This document shows positions 59,095 to 64,000 of a stretch of DNA of 64,000 bases, one piece after another. Source of the stretch: CALXOD01 sp964402715 (GTDB lineage: Bacteria; Verrucomicrobiota; Lentisphaeria; Victivallales; Victivallaceae); NCBI GenBank assembly GCA_964402715.1, contig CAYODJ010000005.1, positions 30,349 to 94,348 of the forward strand, read 5' to 3'. A program made the position numbers and the translations under genes. A model generated the notes under the pieces. The model was not told the origin of the DNA. It saw only the letters and a program-made list of their open reading frames with translations, and searched no databases. Position 1 is the stretch's first letter; each line of letters starts with the position of its first letter.

Positions 59095-60480
59095 ATGACC
59101 GACAGCATCACCTTGCAGCAGCAGCAGTTCCGGCGCATGACGGAGACTCCGGTGCCGCGCCTGGTGGCGTCGCTGGCGCTGCCGTCGATTCTAACCATGC
59201 TGATCGGGGCGTTCTACAATCTGGCCGACACCCTGTTCGTCGCCAGACTCGGCACCAGCGCGGCGGGCGCGGTGGGGATCGTCTTCGCGCTGATGTCCGT
59301 TTTTCAGAGCATCGCGTTCATGGTCGGCATCGGTTCAGGAAGTTTCGTGTCCCGCGCGCTGGGACGGCAGGACCGCGCCATGGCGGAGCGTTTCGCGTCC
59401 AGCGGATTCGCGCTGGCCATGTTCTTCGGTGCGCTGCTGACGGTCGCCGGCACGTGCTTCACCGCGCGCATAGTCGTGCTGCTGGGCGCGACCGCGACCA
59501 TCATGCCGTACGCGAGGGACTACGCGGTGATAATCTCCGCGGGAGCGATCGCCTTCTGCGGGTCGATTGTGCTCAACAACATACTGAGGGCGGAGGGGAA
59601 GGCGGTCTTCGCCACTGTGGGGCTCGGAGCCGGAGGCGTGCTCAACGTGCTGCTGGATCCGCTGTTCATTTTTCGGTTCGGTCTCGGCATCTCCGGCGCG
59701 GCGGCGGCGACGCTGCTGAGCCAGTGCGTCAGTTTCGGCGTTCTGTTTTATTTCTTCCGGTCGGGAAGAACCATCGTGAATCTGTCATGGCGCAGCGTCT
59801 CCCGGACTCCGGCTGACTACGCGTCCGTCCTCAAGCTGGGGTTCTCCTCGTTCTGCCGGCAGGGCCTGGCCAGCATGTCGACGGTGGCGCAGAATCTCGC
59901 CGCCGGCGCCTACGGCGACTCCGCGGTGGCGGCGATGTCGATAGTCGGACGGGTTTTCTTTTTCATTCTCGCGTCGCTGATCGGCTTCGGTCAGGGATTT
60001 CAGCCGGTGGCCGGATATAATTACGGCGCCAGGAACTACGATCGTGTCAGGAAAGCCTTCTGCTTCTGCGTCAAGTTCGGCACGGTTTTTCTGACCTGCG
60101 CCGCCGTGACCGGCTTCCTGACGGCGCCGCGCCTGATCGCCCTGTTCCGTGAGGACGACGTCATGGTCATGGCCATCGGCACGGCGGCGCTGCGCGCTCA
60201 GTGCGTCTCCATGCCGCTGCAGGCGACGATCGTGCTGTCGAACATGCTGTTTCAGTCGGTCGGGAAGGCTCTGCAGGCCACCTTCATTTCGGCGACGCGG
60301 CAGGGAATATATTTTCTGCCGCTGATTCTGATTCTGCCGCGGTATTTCGGACTGCGCGGCATCGAATGGACGCAATGCGTCTCCGACACGCTGGCTTTCG
60401 CCAGCGCGCTGCCGCTCGTGTGCCGTTTTTTCTCATCGCTGGGCAGGGGATCCGCCGGAAACCGGTCCGGCGGGATCTGA
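59095..60480 (+). CDS. MATE family efflux transporter
   Basis: Twelve-helix Na+ or H+ antiporter, 461 aa. N-terminal PVPRLVASLALPSILTMLIGAFYNLADTLFVARLGTSAAGAVG, then GIGSGSFVSRALGRQD, NNILRAEGKAVFATVGLGAGGVLNVLLDPLFIF, and the second half GFGQGFQPVAGYNYGARNYDRVRKAF with the repeated MATE pattern. Such proteins export cationic drugs or metabolites. It sits alone between the PstS-like gene and the minus-strand polymerase; its stop is 32 nt from the end of the polymerase gene. A weak TTGACG-box at 59045-59050 has no good -10. Confidence 0.93.
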   Translation: MTDSITLQQQQFRRMTETPVPRLVASLALPSILTMLIGAFYNLADTLFVARLGTSAAGAVGIVFALMSVFQSIAFMVGIGSGSFVSRALGRQDRAMAERFASSGFALAMFFGALLTVAGTCFTARIVVLLGATATIMPYARDYAVIISAGAIAFCGSIVLNNILRAEGKAVFATVGLGAGGVLNVLLDPLFIFRFGLGISGAAAATLLSQCVSFGVLFYFFRSGRTIVNLSWRSVSRTPADYASVLKLGFSSFCRQGLASMSTVAQNLAAGAYGDSAVAAMSIVGRVFFFILASLIGFGQGFQPVAGYNYGARNYDRVRKAFCFCVKFGTVFLTCAAVTGFLTAPRLIALFREDDVMVMAIGTAALRAQCVSMPLQATIVLSNMLFQSVGKALQATFISATRQGIYFLPLILILPRYFGLRGIEWTQCVSDTLAFASALPLVCRFFSSLGRGSAGNRSGGI

Positions 60481-60512
60481 GCGGCGCCGGATCGCCGGCC
60501 GCGCGCTGGTTC

Positions 60513-62090
60513 TCATCTCCGATGTCCTCCGATCCGGTTGTTGCGCTCTCTCGCGGTGGCGCCGTCGAGCAGATTCGTCCCTTTCAGCAGGGCGTTCTTT
60601 CCCATCCGTCTTTTTATGCCGACGATCGTCCTCTGCAGCTGTCTGTCCCTGGCGAGTTCCGCCGCTTCATCGGCTTCACGCGCCGACTCTCCGGGATCGG
60701 CGAAGAGATCCGGCTGGAACGGCGCCCGCTCCGCCGGGGCGAGATCCTCCGGAGCGAGGCGGCAGGCCGCCACGTTGATCCTCCTGATCAGCAGCTGCGG
60801 ATTGGCGATGCGATCATACAGTTTCATCATCGCGCCGATTATGATTCTTGAGGACGAAGTCGGCCGCCCGAGGTTGGTGGAGCCGTGGCTCTCCTTCGGA
60901 ATCCGTCTGCCGTAGCGGTCCGTCGTCACGGCGCCGCGACATGCCTGCCGCCGCGCGGCGTCGGAGATGTTGGCATGGTCGTAACCGATGTCAAGGACGA
61001 GCTGATCGGCGACGAGCCGGTTTTCGACCAGGTCGAGCGCGAGCTGCTCGGCCATCTCCGTGGTCGCCGTCCGCGCCCTGACGCAGTCGTAGGGCTCGCT
61101 GAGAACCTGACCGGAGCTGATGCTGCGGCAGGACGGTCTGCAGGCCTTGACGTCGGCGACGGTGCAGGGCTCCCAGCCCCAGGCGTGGTCGATGAGAAGT
61201 TCGGCGTCGACGCCGAACTCGCCGTAGAGGACGTCCTCGTCGACGAGGGAGCGTCTCGCCACATCACCCATCGTGCGTATGCCGATGGATGCGAGACGTC
61301 CCGCGTATCCGGATCCGATCTGCCAGAAGTCGGTCAGCGGCTGATGTCCCCACAGCCGTTCGCGGTACGTCAGTTCGTCCAGTTCGGCGATCCTCACTCC
61401 GTCCCTGTCCGCTGGCATATGCTTGGCCACGATGTCCATGGCCACTTTGGCGAGGTAAAGATTCGTTCCGACGCCGGCCGTGGCGGTGATGCCGGTCCTG
61501 CTGAGAACCTCGGATATCAATTTCATCGCCAGTTCATGCGCCGTCAGCCGGTAGAGACGCAGATACGGAGTCGCATCGATGAACACCTCGTCGACGGAGT
61601 AGACGAGAATGTCCGCCGGATCAATGAATTCCAGATAGATCGAGTAGATCCGGGAGCTGAGCTGCATGTATCTCGCCATGCGCGGCGCGGCGACGACGTA
61701 ATCCAGCTCCAGGGACGGATTGGCATTCAGCTCCGGCACGCTGACGGACTTTCCGGCGAACCGGCGTCCGGGTGCGCACCGCCGTCGTCCGACGTTGATT
61801 TCGCGGACTTTCCGCACCACCTCGAACAGGCGCGGTCTGCCGGGAACGCCGAATGCTTTTAGCGCTGGGGACACAGCCAGACAGATTGTCTTTTCCGTCC
61901 GGCTCTTGTCGGCAACCACCAGGTTGTCCGTCAGCGGGTCGAGTCCGCGGTCGATGCATTCGACCGATGCGTAAAAGGATTTCAGGTCGATGGCTATGCA
62001 GCGGCGGTCGCCGCTGGAGTCGCCTGCGGAACCGCCGCGATCCGGCGATGAAAGGCAGTAGTCTGCCGTCGATTCGATACGTTTCGGCAC
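60513..62090 (-). CDS. Y-family (UmuC/DinB-type) translesion DNA polymerase
   Basis: 525-aa polymerase. Catalytic carboxylates in CIAIDLKSFYASVECIDRG (first Asp near 32) and YSVDEVFIDATPYL (SxDE, near 158); TGITATAGVGTNLYLAKVAMDIVAKH; helix-hairpin-helix-like GYAGRLASIGIRTMGDVA. The C-terminal tail KGTNLLDGATARERNNRIGGHRR is a hallmark of the UvrX/UmuC-like group in Firmicutes and their plasmids and phages. I place the start at GTG 62090 (TAGGA six bases ahead); a promoter at 62191-62219 excludes longer frames, while ATG 62141 remains possible. It probably performs error-prone bypass; no UmuD or LexA gene is adjacent. Confidence 0.88.
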   Translation of the reverse strand: MPKRIESTADYCLSSPDRGGSAGDSSGDRRCIAIDLKSFYASVECIDRGLDPLTDNLVVADKSRTEKTICLAVSPALKAFGVPGRPRLFEVVRKVREINVGRRRCAPGRRFAGKSVSVPELNANPSLELDYVVAAPRMARYMQLSSRIYSIYLEFIDPADILVYSVDEVFIDATPYLRLYRLTAHELAMKLISEVLSRTGITATAGVGTNLYLAKVAMDIVAKHMPADRDGVRIAELDELTYRERLWGHQPLTDFWQIGSGYAGRLASIGIRTMGDVARRSLVDEDVLYGEFGVDAELLIDHAWGWEPCTVADVKACRPSCRSISSGQVLSEPYDCVRARTATTEMAEQLALDLVENRLVADQLVLDIGYDHANISDAARRQACRGAVTTDRYGRRIPKESHGSTNLGRPTSSSRIIIGAMMKLYDRIANPQLLIRRINVAACRLAPEDLAPAERAPFQPDLFADPGESAREADEAAELARDRQLQRTIVGIKRRMGKNALLKGTNLLDGATARERNNRIGGHRR

Positions 62091-62190
62091 GGTTTTCCTA
62101 AGTCCTGCCAGCGGCGCCGTCGTCCAATGATTCAGTCTCATGGCGCGCGACGGCGGCATAGGGCGTCCGCACGCACACGCCGCATGCATG

Positions 62191-62219
62191 AATGTAAGCC
62201 GTCCTGACGTTTTTTGCAA
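62191..62219 (-). promoter_or_regulatory. Promoter for Y-family polymerase
   Basis: Minus strand TTGCAA (62219-62214), 17-bp spacer, TACATT (62196-62191); start near 62184. I see no obvious LexA-type palindrome overlapping it. Confidence 0.6.
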
Positions 62220-62374
62220 TCCCGAAAACGGATCCGAAAGCGCGGTGAATCCGAGCAGGCGGGATGTCATCCGTCAACGGGCAGGCGAGGAGAGCGGCCG
62301 TGTTCAGGCGGTGACGGCAGCATCGCGCCCTGCGGCCGCACCACGCCGTCAGGCGGGCAATCCGGCGACGCTCC

Positions 62375-63139
62375 TCACATGTAAACTTCGCATTCCTTGC
62401 GCGACGAGCATGCTTTTCTGAGCGCAAGCGAGGCGAGGCAGGTCATCAGTCCGCTTATCGCCCTGGCATGCCGGGGGCATTCCGACACGCAGCGCATGCA
62501 GGACATGCATTTACGCGGATCAGCCTTTCTCGGATCACGGCGGTCGATGGCTCCAGCCGGACACACGGACGCGCACAGACCGCATCCGACGCATGAGGAA
62601 TCCGCCTTGGGCCGCAGGCCCGTCCCGGCCGGGCGTCTGTACGGGCGTCTTCCGGGCACCGCGAATCCGCCGCCGCTCCGGATCAGCGCAAGTTTGCCGA
62701 CGATCCGTTTCCCGATTTTCCTCAGCTGCCGGTCGTCCGCGGCATCAGGGCGGCCTGCGGCGAACGAACGGATGATCGAATGCTCGGCGACGGCCGCTAC
62801 CGCCGCTGTCAGCCGGAATCCCTGCGTTTCCGCAAGATCGGCCAGTTCCAGAAGCGCGTCGTCATAGGCGCGGTTGCCGTAGACGCACACCGCGACGCAT
62901 GACGCACCGCTTCCGTTCACGGTCCTGATGCGTTCCGCAGCGGCGGCGGGCACCCTGCCGCCGAAGACGGGGACGGCGATCACGGCGATCCCTCCGGGAT
63001 CCGTTTCTGCGTTTTCCCCGTTGAATGAGCGGTCGGTCAGATCGTGAATCCTCACCTGATCACCGAGTTCGGAGCAAAGAATCGCGGCGACTCTCTCCGT
63101 GCCGCCGGTCGGACTGAACAAGAACAGGGAAACGTTCAT
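62375..63139 (-). CDS. EFR1-type flavodoxin/ferredoxin fusion protein
   Basis: 254-aa redox protein. The first half is a flavodoxin-like fold with FSPTGGTERVA as the phosphate-binding loop (8-18) and VPVFGGRVP near 57. The second half has two 4Fe-4S sites, CVGCGLCASVCP and CMSCMRCVSECP (near 190-230), each with CxxCxxCxxxCP spacing. Such proteins carry electrons in anaerobic bacteria. ATG 63139 follows GGAGGAAGAGGAG; the frame further upstream is not protein-like. Its own promoter is at 63305-63333. The redox partner is unknown. Confidence 0.9.
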   Translation of the reverse strand: MNVSLFLFSPTGGTERVAAILCSELGDQVRIHDLTDRSFNGENAETDPGGIAVIAVPVFGGRVPAAAAERIRTVNGSGASCVAVCVYGNRAYDDALLELADLAETQGFRLTAAVAAVAEHSIIRSFAAGRPDAADDRQLRKIGKRIVGKLALIRSGGGFAVPGRRPYRRPAGTGLRPKADSSCVGCGLCASVCPAGAIDRRDPRKADPRKCMSCMRCVSECPRHARAISGLMTCLASLALRKACSSRKECEVYM

Positions 63140-63449
63140 GCCGGCTCCTCTTCCTCCCGACGCGGGATTTTCACACATTGCGCGGCGGGATCGGGGATGA
63201 TCCGCAGTCCCCGGCGCACGGCGCCGCCCCCCTCCCGGAAACCGATGCATCCTGCGGCCGGATCGCTGCGAGCCGACCGCCGCGACAAGATCCCGCGCAC
63301 GGGAATTATAGGCCGCCGTCCGCGAAAAAGCAAATGTCCATGTTCCGGACGTTTCCGTCTTCATCGCCGGTGTTCGCGGCGGATCCGGCGGCGGGCGCAC
63401 GGATTGCGCCGGAGTCCGCCCCGGCCCCGCGCCATGCCCGATCGCTCCG
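63140..63449. other. Intergenic region between the EFR1 gene and the upstream minus-strand gene
   Basis: 310 nt with the EFR1 promoter (63305-63333) and an untranslated leader of about 160 nt. No gene supported. Confidence 0.5.
63305..63333 (-). promoter_or_regulatory. Consensus promoter for the EFR1 gene
   Basis: Minus strand TTGCTT (63333-63328), 17-bp spacer, perfect TATAAT (63310-63305); start near 63298. Confidence 0.75.
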
Positions 63450-63924
63450 CTAGCGCAGCTCGGCTCTGACCATTTTCTCCAGACTGCGTAGTTTTTTCAT
63501 GTCCATGGGCAGATCGATGTCCGTGTAGATCCATTCGAAGGCCCGTTCTTCCGGATCCCCCCTCCGGTAGCGTCTGTACCCGAGACGATCGATGAACGCG
63601 TGAAAATTCAGAGGCCTGCGTCCTGTCTTGAAATCCAGTGACAAATCGATCGGCTGCAGCGAGATCGAAACCCAGCCCCGAGCGCCGAAGACAACCAGCC
63701 ATTTCCAGATCGAGAGATCGAAAGGCTTGCCGAGTCTCCCGCCTGCGGTGTAATCACTGCGTCCCCTTCCGCCGCGTGCGTTGACGTCCAGTCCTTTGGA
63801 GCGCAGATAGGAGATTATGACTCTGCGCTGTATCTCCCGCAAATCGTTGTACCGTGTCTTCGCGTCCAGAAATTCCTCGGCGGCGGAGTCGAGATCATAA
63901 TTGAAGTCGGGGGCTTGCGGTCAT
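63450..63924 (-). CDS. Uncharacterised protein with a frameshift shortly after its start
   Basis: Unknown protein. A frame open from codon 63918 to the stop at 63452-63450 reads PDFNYDLDSAAEEFLDAKTR...RVIISYLRSKGLDVNARGGRGRSDYTAGG...EWIYTDIDLPMDMKKLRSLEKMVRAEL and looks like a real 155-residue globular protein, but it has no ATG/GTG near its beginning. One frame away an ATG at 63924 lies six bases after a perfect AGGAGG; that frame (MTASP...) hits a stop after nine codons. Removing one base from CCCCC (63913-63909) joins them into 157 aa. It is either a recent frameshift, a sequence error, or +1 recoding at CCC-CGA. A TTG at 63842 could give a shorter product. Confidence 0.55.
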
Positions 63925-63942
63925 TTTCTTTCCTCCTCTTTG

Positions 63943-64000
63943 TCAAGGTTCTGTCAAAGAAATTCGTTCTTTGGCAATGTTAACTTCCTCTATTTCAATG
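63943..64000 (-). CDS. Possible 3' end of an upstream gene, cut by the window edge
   Basis: The last 58 bases on the minus strand read IEIEEVNIAKERISLTEP followed by TGA, then 13 nt later the AGGAGG of the next gene. The spacing suggests an operon. The codons are clearly more AT-rich than elsewhere in the window. Too short to identify. Confidence 0.35.
   Translation of the reverse strand, partial: IEIEEVNIAKERISLTEP

Noticed and set aside
62100..62270. Longer N-terminus for the Y-family polymerase
   Set aside because: The best promoter lies inside it (62191-62219), and the extra residues do not match the family.

Overview
The window reads as chromosomal DNA of a GC-rich, Gram-negative bacterium with LPS-type outer-membrane genes (lpxB, an LptF/LptG permease) and a didermic cell-wall set. 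Gene content (three Gfo/Idh/MocA oxidoreductases, a tannase/feruloyl-esterase-like protein, a CE7-type esterase, an EFR1-type flavodoxin/ferredoxin fusion, a Y-family polymerase with a Firmicutes-like tail) fits a carbohydrate-degrading member of the PVC group, Lentisphaerae/Verrucomicrobiota-like, possibly gut-associated. That placement is an inference; there is no rRNA gene here. I see no insertion sequence, prophage, integron or CRISPR array.

Layout. 1-2972: the 3' end of a class B penicillin-binding protein and a divergent MurC-like ligase. 3021-8259: a tightly packed operon from a clear sigma-70-type promoter: ribH, nusB, ftsY, ribD, ribE, an unknown protein, pdxJ. 8263-13308 (minus): Lpt permease, membrane-anchored peptide-type binding protein, dapB, lpxB. 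13571-18255: dinG, then a thioredoxin/DsbD pair. 18454-23714 (minus): tannase-like hydrolase, prfA, rpmE, pnp. 24183-33862: a sugar-acid-kinase-like gene divergent from a seven-gene operon (three Gfo/Idh proteins, a D-2-hydroxyacid dehydrogenase, a class III aminotransferase, an M20 hydrolase, a zinc MDR dehydrogenase). This is the best candidate for an undescribed catabolic pathway. 34315-38994: ymdB, nadC, ruvA, an orphan sugar-binding lipoprotein and a CCA/poly(A) polymerase. 39126-43630 (minus): a 20-residue-repeat secreted protein, an NfeD/ClpP-class membrane protease and glutamine-dependent nadE. 43968-49167: a frameshifted gene remnant, tRNA-Lys, a large periplasmic coiled-coil/TPR protein, hflX and tRNA-Leu. 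49423-54367: an ABC flippase/glycosyltransferase pair, recJ, and a Leu-Gly-Tyr tRNA cluster. 54587-64000: class II aldolase, CE7 esterase, ketopantoate reductase, PstS-like protein, MATE pump, Y-family polymerase, EFR1 protein and a gene with a probable frameshift just after its start.

Twenty-one intergenic sites resemble TTGNNN-N16-18-TATATT/TATAGT/TACATT. They give an unusually consistent picture of transcription starts and helped choose several start codons. Only one convincing intrinsic terminator (after fba) was seen, so many transcripts may end in another way, for example with Rho.
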